A stretch of DNA of 44,012 nt from Pseudomonadota bacterium (GCA_018261615.1 JAGTSE010000035.1:1-44012); one strand, 5' to 3'. Counted from the stretch's first letter, positions 16,333 through 25,057 are shown. The notes: generated from the letters alone by a model not told the origin. Translations and numbers: made by a program.

Positions 16333-17397
16333 ATGAAAACCACCTTTACCCGTATCACAACCGGCCTGTTGCTGGCCGGTTTATTTGCCAGCCAGGCGCT
16401 GGCGGTAGAGAAAATCGTGATTGCCCATCGCGGCGCAAGTGGCTATCTGCCGGAGCACACATTACCGGCCAAAGCGATGGCCTATGCGCAGGGCGCTGAT
16501 TATCTCGAGCAGGATCTGGTGATGACCAAAGACGACCAGTTGGTTGTCCTGCACGATCACTATCTGGATCGCGTGACCGATGTGGCGGAGCGTTTTCCGC
16601 AGCGCGCCCGTAAAGATGGCCGCTTTTACGCCATCGACTTTACGCTGGACGAAATTCGTTCGCTGAAGTTTACCGAAGGCTTCGATGTGGAAAACGGCAA
16701 GAAAGTGCAGCTCTTTCCGGGGCGTTTCCCGATGGGCAAATCGGAATTTCGCATTCATACCTTTACCGAGGAGATTGAGTTTGTGCAGGGGTTGAACCAC
16801 TCCACCGGCAAAAATGTCGGTATCTACCCTGAAATCAAAGCGCCGTGGTTTCATCATCAGGAAGGCAAGGACATTGCCGCGAAGACGCTGGAAGTACTGA
16901 AAAAGTACGGTTACACCAGCAAAAAAGACAAAGTCTACCTGCAATGTTTTGATGCCGACGAGCTGAAACGTATTAAACATGAGCTGGAGCCGAAGATGGG
17001 GATGGATCTCAATCTGGTGCAACTGATTGCCTACACTAAATGGCATGAAACCCAGCAAAAACAGCCGGATGGTAAATGGGTGAATTACAACTATGACTGG
17101 ATGCTGCAACCCGGTGCGATGCGGCAGATTGCGCAGTATGCCGACGGGATTGGCCCGGATTACCACATGCTGGTGGCCGACGGCTCTACTACGGGCAACG
17201 TGAAGCTAACGCAGATGGTAAAAGAGGCGCATGAAAATCATTTGCAGGTGCATCCGTTTACCGTCCGTGCGGATCAGCTTCCGCCGTACGCCAGCGACGT
17301 TAATCAGCTCTATAACGTGTTGTACAAACAGGCAGATGTGGATGGTCTGTTCACCGATTTCCCGGATAAAGCGGTGCAGTTTTTGAGGAAAAAATAA
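16333..17397 (+). CDS. glpQ: Periplasmic glycerophosphodiester phosphodiesterase GlpQ
   Basis: Hydrolyses glycerophosphodiesters from phospholipid breakdown to glycerol-3-phosphate, which GlpT imports. 354 residues with an N-terminal signal peptide (MKTTFTRITTGLLLAGLFA, cleavage probably after QALA). The mature protein opens with the GDPD core: IVIAHRGASGYLPEHTLPA, EQDLVMTKDDQLVVLHDHYL, with the two catalytic His and metal-binding Glu/Asp. Later GIYPEIKAPWFHHQEG and VDGLFTDFPDKAVQF close the TIM barrel. Second gene of glpTQ; a strong terminator follows within 20 bases. Confidence 0.97.
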   Translation: MKTTFTRITTGLLLAGLFASQALAVEKIVIAHRGASGYLPEHTLPAKAMAYAQGADYLEQDLVMTKDDQLVVLHDHYLDRVTDVAERFPQRARKDGRFYAIDFTLDEIRSLKFTEGFDVENGKKVQLFPGRFPMGKSEFRIHTFTEEIEFVQGLNHSTGKNVGIYPEIKAPWFHHQEGKDIAAKTLEVLKKYGYTSKKDKVYLQCFDADELKRIKHELEPKMGMDLNLVQLIAYTKWHETQQKQPDGKWVNYNYDWMLQPGAMRQIAQYADGIGPDYHMLVADGSTTGNVKLTQMVKEAHENHLQVHPFTVRADQLPPYASDVNQLYNVLYKQADVDGLFTDFPDKAVQFLRKK

Positions 17398-17413
17398 AAC
17401 AGTTAGCAGTCTG

Positions 17414-17438
17414 AAAGGGCCTGTGAAGGCCCTTTTTT
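17414..17438. terminator. Terminator after glpQ, shared with yfaE
   Basis: AAAGGGCC at 17414-17421 pairs with GGCCCTTT at 17428-17435 (loop TGTGAA) and six T follow on the plus strand. On the minus strand a shorter TTTC follows the stem. It ends glpTQ and probably also nrdAB-yfaE, whose stop codon lies in the T-run. Confidence 0.85.
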
Positions 17439-17691
17439 ACATCTCAATCTCAATATCGCCTTTCGCCCGGCAGCAGCAGGGCAAAATTTCCCCTTCGTTA
17501 ACGAAGGCCAGTGGCCTGGCAATCCAGTCAACCTGGCCTGCTACCAGACGACAGCGGCAGGAACCGCAGTAGCCTTCGCGGCACTGGTACTCCACCTCCA
17601 CCTGCTGTGACTCCAGCGCCACCAGCAGGGAAGGGTGCTCATCCCGGCACATCACCTCGGTGCCGGAAAGGCGCAGCGTTACACGGCTCAT
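17437..17691 (-). CDS. yfaE: Ferredoxin YfaE (NrdB cofactor maintenance)
   Basis: Small plant-type [2Fe-2S] ferredoxin that supplies electrons to reassemble the diferric-tyrosyl cofactor of NrdB. Start at ATG 17691 gives 84 residues, equal to E. coli; the TTG one codon earlier is unnecessary. Cluster ligands: CREGYCGSCRC and the later ILPCCCR, and the end GDIEIEM is conserved. The ATG overlaps the nrdB stop (TGATG), so it is the third gene of the nrdA-nrdB-yfaE operon. Its stop lies in the terminator shared with glpQ. E. coli has inaA between yfaE and glpQ; it is not here. Confidence 0.96.
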   Translation of the reverse strand: MSRVTLRLSGTEVMCRDEHPSLLVALESQQVEVEYQCREGYCGSCRCRLVAGQVDWIARPLAFVNEGEILPCCCRAKGDIEIEM

Positions 17692-18821
17692 CAAAGCTGG
17701 AAGCTGCTCAGATCGTCGGTATCGACTTCAGAATCGATCTGACCGACCAGGTAGGAGCTGACTTCCACTTCCTGCGGTGCCACCTGCACGTTATCGGAAA
17801 CCAGCCAGGTGTTGATCCACGGAATCGGGTTTGAACGCGTCTGGAACGGCAGATCGAGGCCAACCGCCTGCATGCGAATGTTAGTGATGTACTCGATGTA
17901 CTGGCAGAGAATGTCTTTGTTCAGGCCGATCATTGAACCGCCCTGGAACAGGTATTCCGCCCACTCTTTCTCCTGCAATGCCGCCTGCACGAACAGGTCA
18001 TAGCATGCCTGTTTGCACTCTTCGGCAATCTCTGCCATTTCCGGATCGTCAGCGCCAGAGCGCAGCAGGTTCAGCATATGCTGAGTGCCGGTCAGGTGCA
18101 GCGCTTCATCGCGGGCAATCAGGCGGATGATTTTGGCGTTGCCTTCCATCAGTTCGCGCTCGGCAAAGGCAAAGGAGCAGGCAAAGCTGACATAGAAGCG
18201 AATCGCTTCCAGCGCGTTAACGCTCATCAGGCACAGGTAGAGTTTCTTTTTCAGCTCGCGCAGGTTCACGGTAACGGTTTTGCCGTTCACGGTGTGTGTG
18301 CCTTCGCCCAGCAGGTGCCAGTAGCTGGTCATCTCAATCAGTTCGTCATAGAAATGCGAGATGCCTTCCGCACGCTTGAGGATCTGCTCGTTGGTGACGA
18401 TATCGTCAAACACCACCGCCGGATCGTTAACGATGTTGCGGATGATGTGGGTGTAAGAGCGCGAGTGGATGGTTTCGGAAAACGCCCACGTCTCGACCCA
18501 GGTTTCCAGTTCCGGAATGGAGATCAGTGGCAGCAGCGCGACGTTCGGGCTGCGGCCCTGGATGGAATCCAGTAGCGTCTGGTATTTCAGGTTGCTGATA
18601 AAAATATGTTTTTCGTGTTCCGGCAGCGCCTGGAAATCGATACGGTCGCGGGAAACATCAACTTCTTCTGGACGCCAGAAGAAGGAGAGTTGTTTTTCAA
18701 TCAGCTTTTCAAAGATGTCATATTTTTGCTGATCGTAGCGCGCCACGTTAACCGGCTGGCCAAAGAACATCGGCTCCAGTAGCTGATTGTTTTTCGTCTG
18801 TGAAAAAGTGGTGTAAGCCAT
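17691..18821 (-). CDS. nrdB: Ribonucleoside-diphosphate reductase 1 subunit beta NrdB
   Basis: Radical-carrying R2 subunit of the aerobic class Ia ribonucleotide reductase. 376 residues, same as E. coli. The radical Tyr is in ETIHSRSYTHIIRN (Tyr122 in mature numbering). Iron ligands occur as Asp in the early WRPEEVDVS region's partner helix, Glu/His in SETIHS, and Glu plus His in IARDEALHLTGTQHM. The C-terminal tail (VDTDDLSSFQL) is the peptide that docks on NrdA. It lies 50 bases downstream of nrdA with a hairpin in the gap, and overlaps yfaE by one base. Confidence 0.98.
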   Translation of the reverse strand: MAYTTFSQTKNNQLLEPMFFGQPVNVARYDQQKYDIFEKLIEKQLSFFWRPEEVDVSRDRIDFQALPEHEKHIFISNLKYQTLLDSIQGRSPNVALLPLISIPELETWVETWAFSETIHSRSYTHIIRNIVNDPAVVFDDIVTNEQILKRAEGISHFYDELIEMTSYWHLLGEGTHTVNGKTVTVNLRELKKKLYLCLMSVNALEAIRFYVSFACSFAFAERELMEGNAKIIRLIARDEALHLTGTQHMLNLLRSGADDPEMAEIAEECKQACYDLFVQAALQEKEWAEYLFQGGSMIGLNKDILCQYIEYITNIRMQAVGLDLPFQTRSNPIPWINTWLVSDNVQVAPQEVEVSSYLVGQIDSEVDTDDLSSFQL

Positions 18822-18846
18822 GAAAGTGTCCTGTCTTGCGAAAGAA

Positions 18847-18869
18847 AAGGGCGGGTTTCCCCGCCCCTT
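18847..18869 (-). terminator. Intercistronic hairpin between nrdA and nrdB
   Basis: GGGCGGG at 18849-18855 pairs with CCCGCCC at 18860-18866, loop of four. On the minus strand it reads AAGGGGCGGGGAAACCCGCC and then CTTTTCTTT, so it has the look of an intrinsic terminator lying between two co-operonic genes. It may attenuate transcription or protect the upstream mRNA. Confidence 0.6.
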
Positions 18870-18871
18870 CG

Positions 18872-21157
18872 TTAGATCTTACATGCGCCGCTTTCGCAGC
18901 CATCGTCCTGGATGGAAGGCACCAGGTCATCCTGGGCATCTTCCGCGCCATCGCGGGTGTTTTGATAGTACAGCGTTTTCACACCAAATTTGTACGCGGT
19001 GAGCAAGTCTTTCAGTAATTGCTGCATCGGCACTTTGCCCGACGGGAAACGGCTCGGATCGTAATTAGTGTTCGCCGAAATCGACTGATCAATAAACTTC
19101 TGCATAATGCCGACCAGCTGCAGGTAGCCGTCATTGTTCGGCATTTCCCACAGTAACTCGTAAGCGGTGCTCAGTTTTTCGTAGTCCGGCACCACCTGGC
19201 GCAGGATACCATCTTTCGATGCCTTGATGCTCACATGGCCGCGCGGCGGTTCGATACCGTTGGTGGCGTTGGAGATCTGCGATGACGTTTCAGACGGCAT
19301 CAGCGCGGACAGCGTGGAGTTACGCAGACCGTACGTTTTGATGGATTCACGAAGTGCTTCCCAGTCGTAATGCAGCGGCTCGTTGGTAATACTGTCGAGA
19401 TCTTTCTTGTAAGTGTCGATTGGCAAAATACCCTGCGAATAGGTGGTTTCGTTGAACCACGGGCATGCGCCTTGCTCTTTCGCCAACTCGTTAGAGGCTT
19501 TCAGCAGCCAGTACTGAATGGCTTCGAAGGTCTGGTGCGTCAGGTTATTGGCGCTGCCGTCGGAGTAACGTTTGCCGTTCTTCGCCAGCCAGTAAGCAAA
19601 GTTGATCACACCGATACCCAGCGTACGGCGACCCATGGCGCCACGTTTTGCTGCCGGGATCGGGTAATCCTGGTAATCCAGCAGCGCGTCGAGAGCGCGT
19701 ACCGCAAGCGTTGCCAACTCTTCCAACTCGTCGAGGTTTTTGATGGCGCCGAGGTTGAAAGCAGACAGCGTACAGAGTGCGATTTCACCGCTTTCATCAT
19801 TAACGTCTTCCAGCGGCTTGGTCGGCAGAGCGATTTCCAGGCACAGGTTGGACTGACGCACCGGCGCGACTTTCGGGTCGAACGGGCTGTGAGTGTTGCA
19901 GTGGTCGACGTTCTGGATGTAGATACGGCCCGTTGAGGCACGTTCCTGCATCATCAGAGAGAACAACTCAACTGCTTTGATACGCTGCTTACGGATGCTG
20001 TCGTCTTTCTCATATTGAGTGTACAGACGTTCGAACTCGTCCTGATTGGCGAAGAACGCGTCGTACAAACCTGGGACATCGGACGGGCTGAACAGGGTGA
20101 TCTCTTCACCTTTCAGTAGACGGGTGTACATCAGTTTGTTGATCTGTACGCCGTAGTCCATGTGGCGCACACGGTTACCTTCCACGCCACGGTTGTTTTT
20201 CAGTACCAGCAGGCTTTCGACTTCCAGGTGCCACATCGGGTAGAACAGGGTGGCTGCGCCACCGCGTACGCCGCCCTGCGAGCAGGATTTTACCGCCGTC
20301 TGGAAATGTTTGTAGAACGGAATACAGCCGGTGTGGAACGCTTCACCGCCACGGATCGGGCTGCCCAGCGCACGAATGCGACCAGCGTTGATGCCGATAC
20401 CGGCACGCTGGGAAACGTATTTCACAATCGCGCTGGAGGTGGCATTGATGGAATCCAGGCTGTCGCCGCACTCAATCAGCACACAGGAGCTGAACTGACG
20501 CGTTGGGGTACGCACACCGGACATGATCGGCGTCGGCAGCGAAATTTTGAACGTGGATACCGCATCATAGAAACGCTTCACGTAGTCCAGACGCGTTTCA
20601 CGTGGGTAGTTCGAGAACAGACAGGCAGCAACCAGAATATAGAGGAACTGCGCACTCTCGTAGATTTCGCCGGTAACGCGGTTCTGTACCAGGTATTTCC
20701 CTTCCAGCTGCTTCACGGCGGCATAGGAGAAGTTCATATCACGCCAGTGATCGATAAAACCGTCCATCTGCTTGAACTCTTCTTCCGTGTAGTCTTCCAG
20801 CAGATGATGATCATATTTGCCCAGTTCGATCATTTTTTTTACGTGGTCGTACAGCGCTGGCGGTTCAAACTGACCGTAAGCTTTTTTACGCAGGTGGAAA
20901 ATCGCCAGGCGCGCGGCCAGGTACTGGTAGTCCGGCGCTTCGCGGGAGATTAAATCCGCTGCGGCCTTAATGATGGTTTCATGGATGTCGGAGGTTTTGA
21001 TCCCGTCGTAAAACTGAATATGTGAACGCAGTTCAACCTGAGAGATAGAGACGTTACTCAGCCCCTCTGCCGCCCAATCCAGCACTCGATGGATTTTGTC
21101 GAGATTGATGCGCTCAGTGCCACCATCACGTTTTGTCACCAGCAGACTCTGATTCAT
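18872..21157 (-). CDS. nrdA: Ribonucleoside-diphosphate reductase 1 subunit alpha NrdA
   Basis: Catalytic R1 subunit that reduces ribonucleoside diphosphates to deoxyribonucleotides under aerobic conditions. 761 residues, identical in length to E. coli. The N-terminal ATP-cone (VTKRDGGTERINLDKIHRVL) carries the activity-control site. Active-site Cys in TRQFSSCVLIECGD (Cys225), and NLCLEIALPT / EIALCTLSAFNLG with Cys439 and Cys462 in the barrel. The Tyr pair of the radical path lies in SNATNGIEPPRG and the following helix region; the C-terminal redox Cys pair is in DDGCESGACKI. First gene of the operon; the 5' region has NrdR and DnaA sites. Confidence 0.98.
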   Translation of the reverse strand: MNQSLLVTKRDGGTERINLDKIHRVLDWAAEGLSNVSISQVELRSHIQFYDGIKTSDIHETIIKAAADLISREAPDYQYLAARLAIFHLRKKAYGQFEPPALYDHVKKMIELGKYDHHLLEDYTEEEFKQMDGFIDHWRDMNFSYAAVKQLEGKYLVQNRVTGEIYESAQFLYILVAACLFSNYPRETRLDYVKRFYDAVSTFKISLPTPIMSGVRTPTRQFSSCVLIECGDSLDSINATSSAIVKYVSQRAGIGINAGRIRALGSPIRGGEAFHTGCIPFYKHFQTAVKSCSQGGVRGGAATLFYPMWHLEVESLLVLKNNRGVEGNRVRHMDYGVQINKLMYTRLLKGEEITLFSPSDVPGLYDAFFANQDEFERLYTQYEKDDSIRKQRIKAVELFSLMMQERASTGRIYIQNVDHCNTHSPFDPKVAPVRQSNLCLEIALPTKPLEDVNDESGEIALCTLSAFNLGAIKNLDELEELATLAVRALDALLDYQDYPIPAAKRGAMGRRTLGIGVINFAYWLAKNGKRYSDGSANNLTHQTFEAIQYWLLKASNELAKEQGACPWFNETTYSQGILPIDTYKKDLDSITNEPLHYDWEALRESIKTYGLRNSTLSALMPSETSSQISNATNGIEPPRGHVSIKASKDGILRQVVPDYEKLSTAYELLWEMPNNDGYLQLVGIMQKFIDQSISANTNYDPSRFPSGKVPMQQLLKDLLTAYKFGVKTLYYQNTRDGAEDAQDDLVPSIQDDGCESGACKI

Positions 21158-21193
21158 GTGATTACCTGTCCGTGAAATAAAAGTATCCCCCCA

Positions 21194-21202
21194 TTATCCA
21201 CA
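21194..21202 (+). promoter_or_regulatory. DnaA box 1 upstream of nrdA
   Basis: TTATCCACA is a perfect consensus DnaA box, 37 bases before the nrdA start. The paired box at 21224-21232 faces it. DnaA control of nrdAB is established in E. coli. Confidence 0.8.
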
Positions 21203-21223
21203 GTTCGTCGCTGTGACTAACTC

Positions 21224-21232
21224 TGTGGATAA
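21224..21232 (-). promoter_or_regulatory. DnaA box 2 upstream of nrdA
   Basis: TGTGGATAA on the plus strand is a perfect DnaA box on the minus strand, inverted relative to the box at 21194-21202 and directly next to NrdR box 1. Confidence 0.8.
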
Positions 21233-21280
21233 ATACTATATGTAGGGGGTTTTCGATAAGAGAAACGCTATATGGTGATT
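21233..21280 (-). promoter_or_regulatory. Pair of NrdR boxes
   Basis: Two 16-base sites, 21233-21248 (ATACTATATGTAGGGG) and 21265-21280 (ACGCTATATGGTGATT), each match about 12 of 16 positions of the NrdR consensus ACACWATATATWGTGT. Their starts are 32 bases apart, three helical turns, the spacing known for NrdR pairs. The second overlaps the expected transcription start, as required for repression by NrdR when dATP is plentiful. Confidence 0.7.
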
Positions 21281-21308
21281 ATTCTAGTAAGGATTCTTTT
21301 CAGTACAA
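21281..21308 (-). promoter_or_regulatory. Putative nrdA promoter
   Basis: On the minus strand TTGTAC (21303-21308) and TAGAAT (21281-21286) are separated by 16 bases and lie directly upstream of the NrdR boxes. That gives an nrdA leader of a bit over 100 bases. The remaining bases up to 21453 hold no gene I can see; E. coli yfaL, which lies here in K-12, is absent. Confidence 0.5.
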
Positions 21309-21453
21309 GAGTTGATTTTGAGGTTAAATTGAGGTTGCGAAAGCGTAATAAACGCTAAGTCCTCATGCTGTAAGGCCTGGCGGGGATGTCAACGTTTTGC
21401 AAAAAAAAATGAATTTTTGATCGAGTGCTGATTTCTTCATCGGGAAAGGCAAA

Positions 21454-21474
21454 TGCGCAGCTTGATACTGCGCA
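21454..21474 (-). terminator. Possible ubiG terminator
   Basis: TGCGCAG at 21454-21460 and CTGCGCA at 21468-21474 form a stem; on the minus strand it is followed by TTTGCCTTT, 26 bases after the ubiG stop. Confidence 0.5.
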
Positions 21475-21499
21475 ATGTTTATAACTTTAACTAATGACC

Positions 21500-22228
21500 T
21501 TAGTTATTTTTTGCTGTTGTATATAACATATAATTAACATCCACTCCTGACCCTAAGGTAAATTTATTCAGCAGCGGATTATAATGCAGCCCGATGATAT
21601 GACGTTCCTGAAGCACTGTCTCATCGATCCAGGTTAATAATTCAGCGGGTTTAATGAATTTCTTCACGTCGTGCGTGCCTTTCGGCACCATGCGCAGCAC
21701 ATATTCTGCGCCGACGACAGCCATCAGCCAGGATTTGCCATTGCGGTTAATTGTCGAGAAGAAAACGTGGCCGCCCGGTTTAACCAACTGTGCGCACGCT
21801 TTTACCACCGATTGCGGATCGGGTACGTGCTCCAGCATCTCCATGCAGGTCACAACGTCGTACTGCTGGGCGTGTTTTGCGGCATGTTCTTCGACGGTTT
21901 CCTGAACATAATCGACCTGCACGCCGGATTCCAGTGCATGCAGACGCGCGACCTGCAGCGGTTCAAAGCCCATATCCAGACCGGTCACCGTTGCGCCTTC
22001 CTGTACCATGCTTTCCGCCAGGATGCCGCCGCCGCAGCCGACATCGAGCACCTTTTTACCGAACAGACCGCCAGCATGTTCGCCAATGTAGCCCAGACGC
22101 AGCGGGTTAATACGGTGCAGGGGTTTAAACTCACCCTCTTTATCCCACCAGCGTGAAGCGACAGCTTCGAATTTGGCGATTTCAGCGTGGTCAACGTTCT
22201 GAGCGGCCGGTGTTGTTTCGGCATTCAT
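21500..22228 (-). CDS. ubiG: Ubiquinone biosynthesis O-methyltransferase UbiG
   Basis: Performs both O-methylation steps of ubiquinone synthesis using S-adenosylmethionine. 242 residues (240 in E. coli). Class I methyltransferase signature: VLDVGCGGGILAESM (SAM-binding motif I), GLDMGFEPLQVARLHA, VTCMEMLEHVPDP and GGHVFFSTINRNGKSW. The stretch near KSWLMAVVGAEYVLRMVPKG is the membrane-associated insert of the family. It diverges from gyrA, with about 158 bases between starts, and stands alone as a transcription unit. Confidence 0.97.
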   Translation of the reverse strand: MNAETTPAAQNVDHAEIAKFEAVASRWWDKEGEFKPLHRINPLRLGYIGEHAGGLFGKKVLDVGCGGGILAESMVQEGATVTGLDMGFEPLQVARLHALESGVQVDYVQETVEEHAAKHAQQYDVVTCMEMLEHVPDPQSVVKACAQLVKPGGHVFFSTINRNGKSWLMAVVGAEYVLRMVPKGTHDVKKFIKPAELLTWIDETVLQERHIIGLHYNPLLNKFTLGSGVDVNYMLYTTAKNN

Positions 22229-22311
22229 GGGCGCATTTACTCCTCTCTCAATAAGACGTGTGAGTATATCAGGCCGACGGGATGAATAAACCTTTGCGAG
22301 GGAGTTATAGA

Positions 22312-22342
22312 TTTACCCGTATCACAGCGGTTGTGTTATAAT
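22312..22342 (+). promoter_or_regulatory. gyrA promoter
   Basis: TATAAT at 22337-22342 with TTTACC at 22312-22317 (spacer 19, or 18 with TTACCC). The -10 and the 45 bases after it follow the E. coli gyrA leader almost exactly. The perfect -10 and long spacer fit a promoter activated by loss of supercoiling. Confidence 0.65.
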
Positions 22343-22386
22343 TTGCGACCTTTGAATCCGGGACACAGTAGAGGGATAGCGGTTAG

Positions 22387-25023
22387 ATGAGCGACCTTGC
22401 GAGAGAAATTACACCGGTTAACATCGAGGAAGAGCTGAAAAGCTCCTATCTGGACTATGCGATGTCGGTCATTGTTGGCCGTGCGCTGCCGGATGTCCGA
22501 GATGGCCTGAAACCGGTTCACCGTCGCGTACTTTACGCCATGAACGTATTGGGCAATGACTGGAACAAAGCCTATAAAAAATCTGCCCGTGTCGTTGGTG
22601 ACGTAATCGGTAAATATCACCCTCATGGTGATACTGCCGTATATGACACCATTGTCCGCATGGCGCAGCCATTCTCCCTGCGTTACATGCTGGTAGATGG
22701 TCAGGGTAACTTTGGTTCGGTCGACGGCGACTCCGCTGCTGCGATGCGTTATACGGAAATCCGTATGTCGAAGATCGCCCATGAGCTGATGGCCGACCTC
22801 GAAAAAGAGACGGTGGATTTCGTCGATAACTACGACGGCACCGAAAAAATTCCTGATGTGATGCCGACCAAAATCCCGAACCTGTTAGTCAACGGTTCGT
22901 CCGGTATCGCGGTAGGTATGGCGACGAATATTCCGCCGCACAACCTGACCGAAGTGATTAACGGCTGTCTGGCCTACGTTGAAAACGAAGACATCAGCAT
23001 TGAAGGGCTGATGGAGCACATTCCAGGCCCGGACTTCCCGACCGCCGCGATCATCAACGGTCGCCGCGGCATTGAAGAGGCCTATCGTACTGGTCGCGGT
23101 AAAGTGTACATTCGCGCGCGTGCGGAAGTGGAAGCTGACGCGAAAACCGGTCGCGAAACCATCATCGTGCATGAAATTCCGTATCAGGTGAACAAAGCGC
23201 GCCTGATTGAGAAAATCGCTGAACTGGTCAAAGACAAACGCGTTGAAGGCATCAGCGCGCTGCGCGACGAGTCTGATAAAGACGGCATGCGCATCGTGAT
23301 TGAAGTGAAGCGCGATGCGGTAGGCGAGGTCGTTCTTAACAACCTCTATTCACAGACTCAGCTCCAGGTTTCCTTCGGTATCAACATGGTTGCCCTGCAC
23401 CATGGCCAGCCGAAGATCATGAACCTGAAAGACATTATTGCTGCATTCGTGCGCCACCGCCGCGAAGTGGTGACCCGTCGTACAATTTTTGAACTTCGTA
23501 AAGCCCGCGATCGTGCGCACATCCTCGAAGCGCTTGCCGTGGCGCTGGCGAACATCGATCCGATTATCGAACTCATTCGCCGCGCGCCAACGCCAGCAGA
23601 AGCGAAAGCAGGCTTAATCGCCCGTTCATGGGAACTGGGCAACGTTTCCGCGATGCTGGAACGCGCTGGTGATGATGCCGCCCGTCCGGAATGGCTGGAG
23701 CCTCAGTTCGGCGTACGCGACGGCCAGTACTACCTGACCGAACAGCAGGCGCAGGCGATTCTGGATCTGCGTTTGCAGAAGCTGACCGGCCTTGAGCATG
23801 AAAAACTGCTCGATGAATACAAAGAGCTGCTGGAACAGATTGCAGAACTGCTGCACATTCTGGGCAGCGCCGATCGCCTGATGGAAGTGATTCGTGAAGA
23901 GCTTGAACTGATTCGCGAACAGTTTGGTGATGAGCGTCGTACTGAAATTACCGCGAACACTGCCGATATCAATATCGAAGACCTGATCAATCAGGAAGAT
24001 GTTGTGGTTACGTTGTCGCATCAGGGCTATGTGAAGTATCAGCCGCTGACCGACTACGAAGCCCAGCGCCGTGGCGGTAAAGGTAAATCTGCTGCGCGTA
24101 TTAAAGAAGAAGACTTTATCGACCGTCTGCTGGTGGCCAACACTCACGATACGATCCTCTGTTTCTCCAGCCGGGGCCGTCTCTACTGGATGAAGGTTTA
24201 CCAGCTGCCGGAGGCGAGCCGTGGCGCACGCGGTCGTCCGATCGTTAACCTGCTGCCGCTGGAGCCGAATGAACGTATCACGGCTATTCTGCCAGTTCGT
24301 GAATACGAAGAGGGCGTTAACGTCTTTATGGCGACCGCCAGCGGTACCGTGAAGAAAACCGCGCTTACCGAGTTCAGCCGTCCGCGCTCTGCCGGTATTA
24401 TTGCCGTTAACCTGAATGAAGGCGACGAACTGATTGGCGTCGATCTGACTTCCGGGAACGACGAAGTGATGCTGTTCTCTGCCGCTGGTAAAGTAGTGCG
24501 CTTTAAAGAGGGGGCGGTGCGCGCGATGGGTCGTACGGCAACCGGCGTACGCGGTATCAAGCTGGCGGAAAAAGACAGCGTAGTATCGCTGATTGTTCCG
24601 CGCGGTGAAGGCGCCATCCTGACTGTCACGCAGAACGGTTATGGTAAACGTACCGCTGAAACCGAGTACCCGACCAAATCTCGTGGTACGCAGGGCGTTA
24701 TCTCCATTAAGGTCACCGAGCGTAATGGTTCCGTGGTCGGTGCGGTGCAGGTAGATGATTGCGACCAGATCATGATGATCACCGATGCCGGTACGTTGGT
24801 GCGTACCCGCGTGTCCGAAATCAGCGTGGTGGGCCGTAATACCCAGGGCGTAATCCTGATCCGTACCGCGGAAGATGAAAACGTCGTGGGTTTGCAACGC
24901 GTCGCCGAACCGGTGGATGACGAAGAGCTGGACTCCATCGACGGCAGCGTGGCGGAAGGCGATGACGACATCGCGCCGGAAGTTGACACTGACGACGATA
25001 CGGCGGATGACGCCGACGAGTAA
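22387..25023 (+). CDS. gyrA: DNA gyrase subunit A
   Basis: Breakage-reunion subunit of DNA gyrase, which introduces negative supercoils with GyrB. 878 residues (875 in E. coli). The N-terminal winged-helix and tower domains carry the catalytic Arg-Tyr in AAMRYTEIRMS (Tyr122). The quinolone-determining region reads HPHGDTAVYDTIVRMAQPFS: position 83 is Thr (Ser in E. coli) and 87 is Asp. The GyrA box QRRGGKG at the start of the beta-pinwheel, needed for DNA wrapping, is present, and the C-terminus is very acidic (EGDDDIAPEVDTDDDTADD). A perfect -10 precedes it and a strong terminator follows. Confidence 0.99.
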   Translation: MSDLAREITPVNIEEELKSSYLDYAMSVIVGRALPDVRDGLKPVHRRVLYAMNVLGNDWNKAYKKSARVVGDVIGKYHPHGDTAVYDTIVRMAQPFSLRYMLVDGQGNFGSVDGDSAAAMRYTEIRMSKIAHELMADLEKETVDFVDNYDGTEKIPDVMPTKIPNLLVNGSSGIAVGMATNIPPHNLTEVINGCLAYVENEDISIEGLMEHIPGPDFPTAAIINGRRGIEEAYRTGRGKVYIRARAEVEADAKTGRETIIVHEIPYQVNKARLIEKIAELVKDKRVEGISALRDESDKDGMRIVIEVKRDAVGEVVLNNLYSQTQLQVSFGINMVALHHGQPKIMNLKDIIAAFVRHRREVVTRRTIFELRKARDRAHILEALAVALANIDPIIELIRRAPTPAEAKAGLIARSWELGNVSAMLERAGDDAARPEWLEPQFGVRDGQYYLTEQQAQAILDLRLQKLTGLEHEKLLDEYKELLEQIAELLHILGSADRLMEVIREELELIREQFGDERRTEITANTADINIEDLINQEDVVVTLSHQGYVKYQPLTDYEAQRRGGKGKSAARIKEEDFIDRLLVANTHDTILCFSSRGRLYWMKVYQLPEASRGARGRPIVNLLPLEPNERITAILPVREYEEGVNVFMATASGTVKKTALTEFSRPRSAGIIAVNLNEGDELIGVDLTSGNDEVMLFSAAGKVVRFKEGAVRAMGRTATGVRGIKLAEKDSVVSLIVPRGEGAILTVTQNGYGKRTAETEYPTKSRGTQGVISIKVTERNGSVVGAVQVDDCDQIMMITDAGTLVRTRVSEISVVGRNTQGVILIRTAEDENVVGLQRVAEPVDDEELDSIDGSVAEGDDDIAPEVDTDDDTADDADE

Positions 25024-25031
25024 TGCGTCAC

Positions 25032-25057
25032 AAAGGGCCGGTTTCCCGGCCCTTTTT
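25032..25057 (+). terminator. gyrA terminator
   Basis: GGGCCGG at 25035-25041 pairs with CCGGCCC at 25046-25052, loop TTTC, followed by five T. Located 12 bases after the stop. Confidence 0.9.

Noticed and set aside
20162..20953. 263-residue plus-strand frame opposite nrdA
   Set aside because: It lies wholly antisense to a highly conserved gene; the open frame follows from nrdA codon bias.
23626..24897. 423-residue minus-strand frame opposite gyrA
   Set aside because: Antisense shadow of gyrA: repetitive His/Arg/Gln composition, no promoter or family similarity.
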